A stretch of DNA of 64,000 nucleotides from Bog-473 sp963726005 (GTDB taxonomy: Bacteria; Actinomycetota; Acidimicrobiia; Acidimicrobiales; RAAP-2). Positions 44,965 through 53,247 of this stretch are shown piece by piece. The first letter of the stretch is position 1. Every line of letters starts with the position of its first letter. The stretch spans positions 62,001-126,000 of the forward strand of contig CAVSAT010000006.1 of the NCBI GenBank assembly GCA_963726005.1, read 5' to 3'. The notes beneath the pieces are model-generated. The model made no database searches. It worked only from the letters and a program-made list of their open reading frames with translations, and was not told the DNA's origin. The position numbers and the translations under genes are program-made.

Positions 44965-45891
44965 GTGCGGATCCTCATAACCGGTGCGGACGGTCAGCTC
45001 GGACGAGACCTGCTCGACGCCCTGGCGGGACGGGTGCCGGCCGGCGGCCTCCGCTGCGCGCTCCTGGGCCCGGAAGGGCCGCGCGACGGCCTTGACCACG
45101 AGGTGCTGGGCACCGACATCGACTCCATGCGCGTCGACGACCGGGACGCGGTCATGCACACCTTCGCCCAATTTCGACCGGAGCTCGTGCTCCACGGCGG
45201 TGCCTTCACCGCGGTGGACCGGTGCGAGTCGGAAGTGGAGGCCGCCTTCACCGTCAACGCCATCGGCACCCGCCACGTCGCCGAGGCGTCGGCGCTCGTG
45301 GGGGCGCACATGGTGTACGTGTCCACCGACTACGTCTTCGACGGCACCGCTGATCGCCCCTACAGGGAATGGGACGCACCGTGCCCGACCTCGGTGTACG
45401 GCGCCTCGAAGCTCGCGGGGGAACGGGAGTGCCGCCCCGGGACCACCATCGTCCGCACCAGCTGGCTGTGCGGGGCCTACGGGGCCAACATGGTCGTCAC
45501 CGCGCTGCGTCTGGCCGCCGGCGAAGGCAAGCTGCGCTTCGTGGACGACCAGCACGGTTCGCCCACCTTCACGGCCGACCTGGCGCCGGCGATCGTCACG
45601 CTCGGACTGGACCGGAGGCCCGGCATCTTCCACCTGACCAACGGCGGGGCCACCACCTGGTGGGGCTTCGTCCGGGCGGTGCTGTCTGAGGCCGGGGCCG
45701 ACCCCGAGCGCGTACGCCCGATCAGCACGGCGGAGCTCGACCCACCCCGGCCGGCGCCGCGGCCGGCCTACTCGGTGCTCGACAACATGGCGCTGCGTCT
45801 GTGTGGCCTGCCCGCCCTGCCGCAATGGCAGGACGGCCTGGCCCGGCTCGTCGTGGCCCTCCGCTCACCCCAGCAACAGGTCCCCGCGTGA
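44965..45891 (+). CDS. rmlD: dTDP-4-dehydrorhamnose reductase (RmlD)
   Basis: 308-aa NAD(P)H-dependent reductase completing dTDP-L-rhamnose. Seen: RILITGADGQLGRDLLDAL (Rossmann), HGGAFTAVDRCESEVEAAF, VYVSTDYVFDGTADRPYREW, TSVYGASKLAGE (YxxxK) and TIVRTSWLCGAYGANMV, plus QHGSPTFTADLA. The insertion between residues about 22 and 55 is longer than usual. Start GTG 44965. Its stop overlaps the GTG of the UDP-glucose dehydrogenase gene. rmlA and rmlC are not in the window, so they must be elsewhere if dTDP-rhamnose is the product. Confidence 0.93.
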   Translation: MRILITGADGQLGRDLLDALAGRVPAGGLRCALLGPEGPRDGLDHEVLGTDIDSMRVDDRDAVMHTFAQFRPELVLHGGAFTAVDRCESEVEAAFTVNAIGTRHVAEASALVGAHMVYVSTDYVFDGTADRPYREWDAPCPTSVYGASKLAGERECRPGTTIVRTSWLCGAYGANMVVTALRLAAGEGKLRFVDDQHGSPTFTADLAPAIVTLGLDRRPGIFHLTNGGATTWWGFVRAVLSEAGADPERVRPISTAELDPPRPAPRPAYSVLDNMALRLCGLPALPQWQDGLARLVVALRSPQQQVPA

Positions 45892-47222
45892 GCGCGCCGA
45901 CTCACGCCCGCGACACCCGCACGGGGTGCCACGCCGTGGCTGTCATCGGGGCTGGCTACGTGGGCCTGCCCACGGCGGCCACCTTGGCCCACTTCGGGCA
46001 CTCGGTCGTCCTGGCCGAGCGCGAGCCGAGTCGTCTGGCGGCGCTGCGTTCGGGGCGCATGCCCATCGTGGAGGCTGGACTCGACGAGCTGGTGGCCGGC
46101 GGCGTGACCGCCGGCCGGCTCTCCTTCACGAGCTCGGCGGTCGAGGCGGTCAAGGGTGCGGCGTTCGTCTTCTTGTGTGTCCCGACCCCGCAGAGCACCG
46201 ACGGGTCGGCCGACCTGTCCTACGTCGAGACGGCAGCGAAGGAGATCGCGACGCACCTGGAGTCGGGCGCCGTCGTGGTCAACAAGTCCACGGTGCCCGT
46301 CGGTTCGGCCACCATGGTCGAGCAGGTGATCGGACGTGCCGACATCAGCGTCGTCTCGAACCCCGAGTTCCTGCGCGAAGGCACCGCGGTGCTCGACAGC
46401 CTCAATCCGGATCGGATCGTCGTCGGCGCGAGCGACCCGCAGGCGGCCGCCAAGGTCGGCGAGCTGTTCTCGAGCACGCGGGCACCCCTCATCGTCACCG
46501 ACACCACGACATCGGAGACGATCAAGTACGCCTCCAATGCGTTCTTGGCCACCAAGTTGAGCTTCGTGAACGCCCTGGCCGGCCTCTGCGAGGAGGTGGG
46601 TGCGGACTCCCGGGATGTCCTGCTCGGACTGGGCTACGACAAGCGGATCGGCTTCGACTTCCTGCGCCCGGGCCCCGGATGGGGCGGCTCGTGCCTGCCC
46701 AAGGACACCCGGGCGCTCCTCCACATCGCCCGCGGGGTCGGGTACGAGTTCGCGCTGCTCGCCGGCGCCATCGCCTCCAACGACGAGCAGCTCTCCCGCG
46801 TCATCTCCAAGGTCGAGGTCGCCTGCGGCGGAACGGTCGATGGGGTCACGCTGGCCGTGTGGGGACTCACCTTCAAGGCGAACACCGACGACCGCCGCGA
46901 CTCACCGAGCCTGGAGATCTCGCACCGTCTCGCCGCGCTGGGGGCGACCGTCCAGGCCTTCGACCCCACGGTGGAGGCCCAGCCGGACGCCGAGGTCCCC
47001 GACGACCTGTTGGGGCTGCACCTGCGAGCGGATCCCTACGATGCGGTGACGGGAGCGCGCGCGCTGGTGGTGCTCACGGAGTGGGACGAGTTTCGCTGGC
47101 TCGACTTCTCCCGCGTCCTCGCCCTCATGGAGGAGCCCTTCATCATCGACGCCCGTAATCTCCTCGACCCTGCCGCAGTCAGGCGCATGGGTTTCCTCTA
47201 CACCGGGGTTGGTCGTCGGTGA
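45888..47222 (+). CDS. ugd: UDP-glucose/GDP-mannose dehydrogenase family (UDP-glucose 6-dehydrogenase)
   Basis: 444-aa NAD-dependent enzyme oxidising a sugar nucleotide to its uronic acid. AVAVIGAGYVGLPTAATLAH is the Rossmann start; then FLCVPTPQSTDGSADLSYVE, NKSTVPVGSATMVEQV, SNPEFLREGTAVLD, the catalytic Cys in GPGWGGSCLPKDTRALLH and the C-terminal WGLTFKANTDDRRDSPSLE. These fit UDP-glucose 6-dehydrogenase best. GTG 45888 overlaps the rmlD stop (GTGA), and its own stop overlaps the next GTG, so three genes are translationally chained. The next gene is a UDP-glucuronate decarboxylase-like enzyme, its natural follow-up step. Confidence 0.94.
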   Translation: MSAPTHARDTRTGCHAVAVIGAGYVGLPTAATLAHFGHSVVLAEREPSRLAALRSGRMPIVEAGLDELVAGGVTAGRLSFTSSAVEAVKGAAFVFLCVPTPQSTDGSADLSYVETAAKEIATHLESGAVVVNKSTVPVGSATMVEQVIGRADISVVSNPEFLREGTAVLDSLNPDRIVVGASDPQAAAKVGELFSSTRAPLIVTDTTTSETIKYASNAFLATKLSFVNALAGLCEEVGADSRDVLLGLGYDKRIGFDFLRPGPGWGGSCLPKDTRALLHIARGVGYEFALLAGAIASNDEQLSRVISKVEVACGGTVDGVTLAVWGLTFKANTDDRRDSPSLEISHRLAALGATVQAFDPTVEAQPDAEVPDDLLGLHLRADPYDAVTGARALVVLTEWDEFRWLDFSRVLALMEEPFIIDARNLLDPAAVRRMGFLYTGVGRR

Positions 47223-48166
47223 GCCGAGTGGTGGTTGCGGGTGGGGCCGGGTTTCTCGGCTCCCACTTGTGCGACCGCCTCATCGAGCGCGGTGACAGCG
47301 TCGTCTGCCTGGACGACCTCTCGACCGGGACGAGGGAGAACGTGGCGCACCTGCAGGGTCACGACCGGTTCAGCCTGATCGTGACCGACGTCAGCGAGAA
47401 GGTGGGCCTCGCGGACGCCCCCAAGCTCGACGCCGTGTGCAATCTGGCCTCGCCGGCATCGCCGCCGGCGTACCTCGCCCGGCCTTTGGACACGCTGTCC
47501 GTCGGCAGCGAGGGCACCCGCCGGCTGCTCGAGCTCGCACGGGTGCACGGAGCTCGCTTCCTCATGGCGAGCACGAGCGAGGTCTACGGGGACCCCGAGG
47601 TGCATCCGCAGGTCGAGTCGTACCGGGGCAACGTCGACCCGACCGGGCCACGGAGCGTCTACGACGAGGCCAAGCGGTTCGCCGAAGCCCTGACCATGGC
47701 CATGCACCGCACCCACGGGGTGAACGTTGGCATCGCTCGGATCTTCAACACCTACGGGCCAAGGCTGTCGCCCGGCGACGGCCGGGTCGTCTCCAACTTC
47801 ATCGTCCAGGCCCTGCGCGGCGAGCCCCTTACCGTCTACGGCGACGGGAGCCAGACACGGAGCCTGTGCTTCGTCGAGGACGAGATCGAGGGGCTGTTGG
47901 CCCTGCTCGATTCGTCGCTCGTCGGCCCGGTCAACATCGGGAACCCCGACGAGTGGTCCGTGCTCGACCTGGCGCACTTCGTCCTCGAAGTCACCGGATC
48001 CGCCTCGGACATCGCGTTCGAGCCGCTGCCGATCGACGACCCGACGCGCCGTTGTCCCGACATCACATTGGCTCGCCAGGAGCTGGGCTGGGAGCCCAAG
48101 ATCGGCCTGCGGGAGGGCATCGAGCGCACCATCGACTACTTCGCACCGGCGGTGAGAGGCCGATGA
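47219..48166 (+). CDS. UDP-glucuronic acid decarboxylase-like epimerase/dehydratase
   Basis: 315-aa extended SDR. SRVVVAGGAGFLGSHLCDRL, CNLASPASPPAYLARPLDTL, MASTSEVYGDPEVHPQ, GPRSVYDEAKRFAEAL (YDEAKR is typical of UXS) and RIFNTYGPRLSPGDGRVVSN are as in UDP-glucuronate decarboxylases, which turn UDP-glucuronate into UDP-xylose. The preceding gene makes UDP-glucuronate, which supports this. A related 4-epimerase function cannot be excluded. Overlaps ugd and the following GT2 gene by 4 bp each. Confidence 0.88.
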   Translation: MSRVVVAGGAGFLGSHLCDRLIERGDSVVCLDDLSTGTRENVAHLQGHDRFSLIVTDVSEKVGLADAPKLDAVCNLASPASPPAYLARPLDTLSVGSEGTRRLLELARVHGARFLMASTSEVYGDPEVHPQVESYRGNVDPTGPRSVYDEAKRFAEALTMAMHRTHGVNVGIARIFNTYGPRLSPGDGRVVSNFIVQALRGEPLTVYGDGSQTRSLCFVEDEIEGLLALLDSSLVGPVNIGNPDEWSVLDLAHFVLEVTGSASDIAFEPLPIDDPTRRCPDITLARQELGWEPKIGLREGIERTIDYFAPAVRGR

Positions 48167-48912
48167 CCGAGCCGGGGCTGACGGAGACGGGCCTGAGCGA
48201 GACGCCACCGCTGCGCAGCTACGAGACGCTCACGGTGATCACCCCCGTGTACAACGAGCGCACCACGGTCGCCGAGGTCATCCGGCGCATGCGGGCGGTG
48301 GAGATGCCGCTGGTGCTCCAGATCATTGCGGTCGACGACGGCTCCACCGACGGTTCGGACAAGGTGCTGGGCGCCCTCGAGGACTCGACGGTGCGCGTCC
48401 TGCGACACGAGGTGAACCAGGGTAAGGGCGCGGCCATCCGGACCGGCCTGGCCGAGGCAAGGGGCGACCTCGTCCTCATTCAGGACGCCGATCTCGAGTA
48501 CGACCCCAACGACTGGCCGCGCCTGCTCGACCCGATTTTGCGGGGGAAGGCGCGGGTCGTCTACGGAAGCCGGTTCACGGGCGAGCGCAAGAACATGCTG
48601 CCGCTGCACTGGGTCGGCAACCGCCTGCTCTCGCTCGTCACAAACGTGCTCTACAGCTCGACGCTCTCCGACATGGAGACCTGCTACAAGCTCTTCGACG
48701 CCGAGGTGCTCGAGGGTCTCACGATCGTCTCGAACAAGTTCGACTTCGAGCCCGAGATCACGGCGAAGGTGCTGCGGCGCGGCCACCGTATCTACGAGGT
48801 GCCGATCTCCTATGCCGGCCGCGAGCCCGACGAGGGTAAGAAGATCACCTGGCGCGACGGGCTCGGCGCGCTCAAGGCTCTGGTGAAGTTCCGATTCACC
48901 AAGGAGTACTGA
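48163..48912 (+). CDS. GT2 glycosyltransferase, DPM1/polyprenyl-phosphate type
   Basis: 249 aa. GT-A start LTVITPVYNERTTVAEVIRR, IIAVDDGSTDGSDKVLGAL, NQGKGAAIRTGLAEARGDLV, DADLEYDPNDWPRLLDPI (DxD) and YGSRFTGERKNMLPLHWVGN are characteristic of enzymes that load a sugar on dolichyl/polyprenyl phosphate or act early in lipid-linked glycan synthesis. No C-terminal membrane helices are present, so the product is cytoplasmic or peripheral. Start ATG 48163 overlaps the decarboxylase stop. The donor is probably one of the nucleotide sugars made by this operon or a common hexose donor. Confidence 0.9.
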   Translation: MTEPGLTETGLSETPPLRSYETLTVITPVYNERTTVAEVIRRMRAVEMPLVLQIIAVDDGSTDGSDKVLGALEDSTVRVLRHEVNQGKGAAIRTGLAEARGDLVLIQDADLEYDPNDWPRLLDPILRGKARVVYGSRFTGERKNMLPLHWVGNRLLSLVTNVLYSSTLSDMETCYKLFDAEVLEGLTIVSNKFDFEPEITAKVLRRGHRIYEVPISYAGREPDEGKKITWRDGLGALKALVKFRFTKEY

Positions 48913-48920
48913 GGCCGCTG

Positions 48921-49799
48921 GTGTCCGGCCCGATTGGCGCCGTCGTGGTCGACCACGACGCAGGACCCTTGCTTCGGGGCTGCGTCCACTCTCTCCTCGT
49001 CGACGGGGCGGCGCCGGTGGTCGTCGTGGAAAACGGCTCCCATGGGAGCGCCGGCGCCGCGCTGGGGGACCTCCTGGCCGAGCAGCCGGCGCCGCCGATC
49101 CGGATCGTGAGGCCCGGCCGGAACCTCGGCTTCGGCGCCGGCGTGAACCGGGGCCTGGCGGCCTTGGCGGGGGAGTCGCCTGCCCCCGAATGGGTGCTCG
49201 TCTCCAACCCGGACCTCGTCGTCCACCGCGGCGCCCTCTCGACCCTGCGCGACGTCCTCGAGTCCCACCCGGCCTGGGCGGTCGTCGGGCCGCGGATCTT
49301 CACCGATGCCGGCGACGTCTACCCGTCGGTGCGGAACTTCCCTTCGTTGACCGATGCCGCCGGGCATGCGTTGCTCGCACTCTTCAACCCCGAGAATCGC
49401 TTCACGCGGCGCTACAACCCCGGAGCCCCCGAAGGCGACGCGGTGATCGGGGCCGGGTGGGTCTCGGGTTCCTGCTTCCTCGCCCGGCGGAGCGCACTGG
49501 AAGAGCTCGGTGGCTTCGACGAGGCGTACTTCATGTACAACGAGGACATGGACCTGTGCTGGCGCGCCCACGCGGCGGGGTGGGGTGTCGGTTTTGCCGG
49601 TGCGGCCGCGGTGACCCACGTGCAGGGTGCGAGTACCGCCCGCCATCCGTACCGCATGCTGATGGCGCACCATCGCTCTGCCCTCCGCTTCACCATCCGG
49701 ACCACGAAGGGCTGGCGACGGGCCGCGCTGCCACTCGCCCTCGTGGTGCTGGGGGCGCGGCTGGCGATCGCCACGGCCCGGCTCGCGCTCGGCCGCTAG
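48921..49799 (+). CDS. GT2 glycosyltransferase, rhamnosyltransferase (WbbL)-like
   Basis: 292 aa, from GTG 48921. Seen: VVVVENGSHGSAGAALGDL, RPGRNLGFGAGVNRGLAAL, WVLVSNPDLVVHRGAL (DxD-like), GAGWVSGSCFLARRSALEEL and FDEAYFMYNEDMDLCWRAH (the ED catalytic block). This set is typical of rhamnosyltransferases such as WbbL, and rmlB/rmlD lie in the same operon, so dTDP-rhamnose is the likely donor (inference). A final weak hydrophobic helix (ALPLALVVLGARLAIATAR) may attach it to the membrane. Eight bases separate it from the previous GT2 gene. Confidence 0.9.
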   Translation: MSGPIGAVVVDHDAGPLLRGCVHSLLVDGAAPVVVVENGSHGSAGAALGDLLAEQPAPPIRIVRPGRNLGFGAGVNRGLAALAGESPAPEWVLVSNPDLVVHRGALSTLRDVLESHPAWAVVGPRIFTDAGDVYPSVRNFPSLTDAAGHALLALFNPENRFTRRYNPGAPEGDAVIGAGWVSGSCFLARRSALEELGGFDEAYFMYNEDMDLCWRAHAAGWGVGFAGAAAVTHVQGASTARHPYRMLMAHHRSALRFTIRTTKGWRRAALPLALVVLGARLAIATARLALGR

Positions 49800-49805
49800 G
49801 GCGCC

Positions 49806-50858
49806 GTGGGCGGGCACCGTGGGTGGCTGATCGCTGCCATCGTGGCCATCGGGGCAACCGTGCTGGCGCTCGGGTTGGCCGCGGCGGTCAGCGGCCCCGG
49901 GCCCGCGACGGTGCGTGTGGAGCCGGAGGTCACGTTCGCACTGCCGGTCGCCGCAGGGTGTGGAGGGGCGACGACCCTGCCCGGCGGGAGCGAGAAGGTG
50001 CCGCTCACCGTCAGCACCGTGGCCGGCCAGGTCGCCGAGTCCGTCAACGTCTGCATCGACGGCCAGGGACCTTTCCCCTTCGTCCTCGACTCCGGTGCGG
50101 GGCAGTCGACCATCGACGCCGCTCTCGGCCGGCGGCTCCACCTGTCCTCGGCCGGCCCCGCCGGCCTGTTCGCCGGCGTCGGCTGCACGGGTACGGCGCG
50201 ACCCCTTGCCGTGGGCTCCTGGTCCCTCGACGGTGTCGCGCTGGCGCCCCAGCAGCTGACCGCGGCGACGCTGCCCCAGATCGGTGGCAAGGGGCAGCCG
50301 GCCGGTCTCCTCGGCGCAGATGTCCTGGCGCGCTTCGGTGCGGTCCGGATCGACTTCGCGGGCGCGGCGCTCGTGCTGCCCGGCGCGGAGGGCGCCGCAC
50401 CGGGCAGCACGGCGCCGTACACGGGCCCGCTGGGCCCGCCGCCCGCGGCGCTCACGGGCGGACAGGGGACCGCGGTGCCCGTCACGGTGACGCCGGTCGA
50501 GGGTCAAGTCTCGCTGAGCGTGGCCGTCCGTTTCGCCGCGGGTCCCCGGCGCAGCTTCGTCGTCGACACCGGCTCGTCCCAGAGCGTGGTGTCCACGACG
50601 GTGGCGCGGGCGCAGTCGCTGGCCGGCACCGACCTGGCCCAGCGCCAGGCCACCGTGTGCTCGGTCATCACGGTCCCCCTCGTCCACAGCGGGCCCTGGT
50701 CCGTGCCGGGCCTGCGCCTGCGAACCCAACTCGTCGGCGAGACCGACTTCGGCACCATCGGCGGCACCGGCACCCAGGGCCTCCTGGGCTCGGACCAGCT
50801 GAATCGTTACGGGTGGATCGTGCTCGACTTCGCGGGGGGTCAGATGGTGCTCGGGTGA
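49806..50858 (+). CDS. Two-lobed retropepsin-like aspartic protease candidate, membrane-anchored
   Basis: 350 aa from GTG 49806. An N-terminal anchor (WLIAAIVAIGATVLALGLAA) places the rest outside the cytoplasm. Two homologous lobes follow. Lobe 1 (about residues 65-195) has FPFVLDSGAGQSTID and ends GLLGADVLARFGAVRIDFAG; lobe 2 (about 220-350) has SFVVDTGSSQSVVST and ends GLLGSDQLNRYGWIVLDFAG. Each therefore carries its own Asp-Ser/Thr-Gly catalytic triplet, as in pepsins, whereas most bacterial members have one lobe and dimerise. Could also be a non-proteolytic relative. It follows the sugar operon after 6 bp and may be the last gene of that transcript. Confidence 0.8.
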   Translation: MGGHRGWLIAAIVAIGATVLALGLAAAVSGPGPATVRVEPEVTFALPVAAGCGGATTLPGGSEKVPLTVSTVAGQVAESVNVCIDGQGPFPFVLDSGAGQSTIDAALGRRLHLSSAGPAGLFAGVGCTGTARPLAVGSWSLDGVALAPQQLTAATLPQIGGKGQPAGLLGADVLARFGAVRIDFAGAALVLPGAEGAAPGSTAPYTGPLGPPPAALTGGQGTAVPVTVTPVEGQVSLSVAVRFAAGPRRSFVVDTGSSQSVVSTTVARAQSLAGTDLAQRQATVCSVITVPLVHSGPWSVPGLRLRTQLVGETDFGTIGGTGTQGLLGSDQLNRYGWIVLDFAGGQMVLG

Positions 50859-51418
50859 CGGCGCCCGGCGCCGGCCACTCGGAAACGCAAGGTGGTCACC
50901 GGCCCCGAGCTAGTCGCGCCGAGCGGCTCCAGGGCGACCGGCGCCATCGCCTCCGCACGGTACAACGGCACGCCGGCGCCGAGGAGGACGGGGAGGACGT
51001 GCACGTAGATCTCGTCCACCAGGCCCAGGGCGAGGCACTGGGCCGTGACGTCGGTCCCGTGAACCTCGAGGTTCCTCCCGCCGGCCGCTGCGAGGCCCGT
51101 GGCCACGGCGTCGGCCACGTCGCCCGACAAGAAGACGGCGGCAGGGTTGTCGCTCGCCGTCTTCTGCTCGTGGGTCAGCACGAACTCGGCGCCCGACCAG
51201 GCGCCGCCGTAGGCGGCGCTGGTCTCGGGCCGGCGCGCGCGCCGGCCGACCTCGTAGGTGTTGCGCCCGCTCAGGATGGCCCCGGTGGCCGCCATGATCT
51301 CCTCCGCACCCTCCCCGGGCGCGGCGTGCTCGAAGATCCAGTCCATCTCGTGGTCGGGCCCGGCGACGAAGCCGTCGAGAGACATCGAGCGGTGGACGAC
51401 GACCTTGCCCGGACTCAC
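50840..51418 (-). CDS. Dihydrofolate reductase-like (RibD C-terminal) protein
   Basis: 192 aa. The fold is that of RibD C-terminal/DHFR-like reductases: KVVVHRSMSLDGFVAGPDHE, GAILSGRNTYEVGRRARRP, LEVHGTDVTAQCLALGLVDE and YVHVLPVLLGAGVPLYRAE. These actinobacterial proteins often sit with SRPBCC and ArsR genes, as here, and their substrate is unknown. GTG 51418 overlaps the SRPBCC stop by 4 bp. Its 3' end overlaps the convergent aspartic protease gene by 19 bp. Confidence 0.88.
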   Translation of the reverse strand: MSPGKVVVHRSMSLDGFVAGPDHEMDWIFEHAAPGEGAEEIMAATGAILSGRNTYEVGRRARRPETSAAYGGAWSGAEFVLTHEQKTASDNPAAVFLSGDVADAVATGLAAAGGRNLEVHGTDVTAQCLALGLVDEIYVHVLPVLLGAGVPLYRAEAMAPVALEPLGATSSGPVTTLRFRVAGAGRRHPSTI

Positions 51419-51870
51419 GCCAGTGCGGCCCCGAGGTTGTCGAGGAGCTCGCCGGTGCCTTTCTCGCGCACGTCGGGCGTGTCGCCGCCGTCGAGGAAGA
51501 CGCCCTGCTCGGTGAACGTCAGGGTGGTGCCGCCCCCTGCGGGGGCGAACTCGACCGTGGTGACCGAGACCGAGATGAGCGTGCCGTCAGCGTCCATGGA
51601 GTATCCGTAGACGATCCGTTCGTCCGGGACGATGTCCTTGTAGGACGCCTCGTAGCTGAACACCGGTCCTCCCGGGGGCCCGCCGCGGGACATCTCGGCG
51701 CCGCCGACCCTGAAGTCGAGGGTGTAGTCGGCGTCCGCCGCGGCCGGGTCGCCGAACCAGCGCGCTTTGGCCTCGCGGCTCGACCACGCTGCGAACACGC
51801 GCGCCGGCGCCACCGGGTAGGTCCGGGTGATGGTGAAGCTGCCGTGCTCGGAGGTCCTGTTGCTGCTCAT
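51415..51870 (-). CDS. SRPBCC (AHSA1-like) domain protein
   Basis: 151 aa with the START/Bet v1-like ligand-binding fold: FTITRTYPVAPARVFAAWSS, AKARWFGDPAAADADYTLDF, FSYEASYKDIVPDERIVYGY and TTLTFTEQGVFLDGGDTPDV are standard AHSA1 (SRPBCC) blocks. ATG 51870 has AAGGAG a few bases upstream, inside the end of the ArsR gene. The middle gene of an ArsR-SRPBCC-reductase operon; the ligand is unknown. Confidence 0.9.
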   Translation of the reverse strand: MSSNRTSEHGSFTITRTYPVAPARVFAAWSSREAKARWFGDPAAADADYTLDFRVGGAEMSRGGPPGGPVFSYEASYKDIVPDERIVYGYSMDADGTLISVSVTTVEFAPAGGGTTLTFTEQGVFLDGGDTPDVREKGTGELLDNLGAALA

Positions 51871-51871
51871 C

Positions 51872-52264
51872 TCATGCTCCTTCGTGTGATGGTGGTTGGG
51901 GTGGGAGGGCTGGTAGGGCTGGTGTTGTGGTCTGTTCGGCCACGAGATCGGCCTCCAGGACCTCGCCCAGCCGGTCGAGCCGGCGCTCCCAGGCGGCGCG
52001 CTGGCCGGCGAACCAGTCCGCCGCCAGCTGGAGCCCGACGGGCTCGAGCCGGCAGTGGCGCGTGCGCCCGACCTTCTCGGAGCTGACCAGGCCGCACGCC
52101 TCGAGGACGGCCAGGTGCTGCACGACGGCCGACAAGGTCATGTCGAGCGGCCGGGCCAGCTCGCTCACCGTGGTCGAGCCGGCGCCGAGGCGTTCGACCA
52201 GGTTGCGGCGGGTGGGGTCGCCCAGGGCCCGGAAGACCTCGTCGACCCGCTGACACTTAAGCAT
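51872..52264 (-). CDS. ArsR-family winged-helix repressor
   Basis: 130 aa from ATG 52264 (a start at 52300 would add 12 residues). VDEVFRALGDPTRRNLVERL, STTVSELARPLDMTLSAVVQ and HLAVLEACGLVSSEKVGRTR form the winged helix; no metal-binding Cys pair is seen in the recognition helix, so it is probably not a metal sensor. This subgroup commonly precedes SRPBCC genes and regulates its own operon. A dyad TTAAG-N6-CTTAA (52257-52272) lies over the start codon and may be its operator. Confidence 0.88.
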   Translation of the reverse strand: MLKCQRVDEVFRALGDPTRRNLVERLGAGSTTVSELARPLDMTLSAVVQHLAVLEACGLVSSEKVGRTRHCRLEPVGLQLAADWFAGQRAAWERRLDRLGEVLEADLVAEQTTTPALPALPPQPPSHEGA

Positions 52265-52272
52265 TAACTTAA
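52257..52272. promoter_or_regulatory. Possible ArsR operator dyad
   Basis: TTAAG CATTAA CTTAA is a perfect five-base inverted repeat around a six-base AT-rich spacer, in otherwise GC-rich DNA, overlapping the proposed ArsR start codon. Position and symmetry fit autoregulation; no binding evidence. Confidence 0.35.
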
Positions 52273-52318
52273 CTATTGACCACTGCCGGGTCGCCGTCAA
52301 GCAACCGGGCTCAGGGCG

Positions 52319-53140
52319 TCACTCGGGGCCCGAGAGCCCCAGCATCTCGGTGACGCCGTGGTCGCGGCCGGCCGTGTAGCCGCCGTCGACCGGGAGCGCG
52401 TGGCCGGTCACGAACGACGCGTCGTCGGAGAGCAAGAACGCGGCCACCGCGGCCACCTCGCGGGGCCGGCCCATGCGCCGGCCGAGTTTGTGCTCGTGCA
52501 CGATGTCGGCCAACGCGTCCTCCATGCCCGGCCCGAAGATCATCGCGGTCATCGGCGTCTCGATGAAGCCGGGGCAGATGGCGTTGACCCGGATGCCGCG
52601 GCCGCCGTAGTCGATCGCCATGTTCTTGGTCAGGATGACCACGCCACCCTTCGACGCGCTGTACGCGCTGCCCCCGGCGGTGCCCTCGAGGCCCTCGATG
52701 CTGGCGACGGTCACCACCGACCCACGCTGGCCGTCGTCGCGGGCAGGCTGCCCGAGCATCTGTGCGATGACGTGCTTGGCCGTCAGGAACGTGCCGGTCA
52801 GGTTCACCGCGATCACCCGCGCCCACTCGTCGGCCGGCAGCAGGTGCACCGGGCCGCCGCCGGCCACGCCCGCCGCGTTGACCAACCCGTGCACCGCGCC
52901 GCCTCCGAAGTCGACGGCGGCGCGCACGAGCGCCGCCACGGAGGATTCGTCCGTCACGTCGACGGGGGTGAAGGCCCAGCGGGCCGACTCGTCTCTCCCC
53001 TCCGGCACGTCGTCGGGCGGGACGACCAGGTCGGCCCCCATGACGAGGGCGCCTTCGTCGAGGAGCCGGGCGGCCGTGGCCCGGCCGATGCCCGACGCCG
53101 CGCCGGTGACGATGTAGGTCCGTCCGCCCAATCCACGCAT
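52319..53140 (-). CDS. Short-chain dehydrogenase/reductase (SDR)
   Basis: 273-aa classical SDR. TYIVTGAASGIGRATAARLL is the TGxxxGxG cofactor motif; GLVNAAGVAGGGPVH corresponds to NNAG; the catalytic Ser is in VVTVASIEGLEG and YSASK carries Tyr/Lys; GIRVNAICPGFIETPM and GHALPVDGGYTAG complete the family. An Asp at the end of strand 2 (MGADLVV) suggests NAD(H) preference. ATG 53140 has GGGAGGTG upstream. Substrate unknown. Divergent from the luciferase-like monooxygenase gene, so the two may work on related compounds. Confidence 0.92.
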   Translation of the reverse strand: MRGLGGRTYIVTGAASGIGRATAARLLDEGALVMGADLVVPPDDVPEGRDESARWAFTPVDVTDESSVAALVRAAVDFGGGAVHGLVNAAGVAGGGPVHLLPADEWARVIAVNLTGTFLTAKHVIAQMLGQPARDDGQRGSVVTVASIEGLEGTAGGSAYSASKGGVVILTKNMAIDYGGRGIRVNAICPGFIETPMTAMIFGPGMEDALADIVHEHKLGRRMGRPREVAAVAAFLLSDDASFVTGHALPVDGGYTAGRDHGVTEMLGLSGPE

Positions 53141-53247
53141 GGCACCTCCCGGGTCTTGTTGCGCCCGGCCGACCCGGGCTGATAGGAGCAGTGCACTGTC
53201 TAGCCCGGGCGTCCCGGGACCGCCGTCCTCCCGGGGGGAGCCACGTC

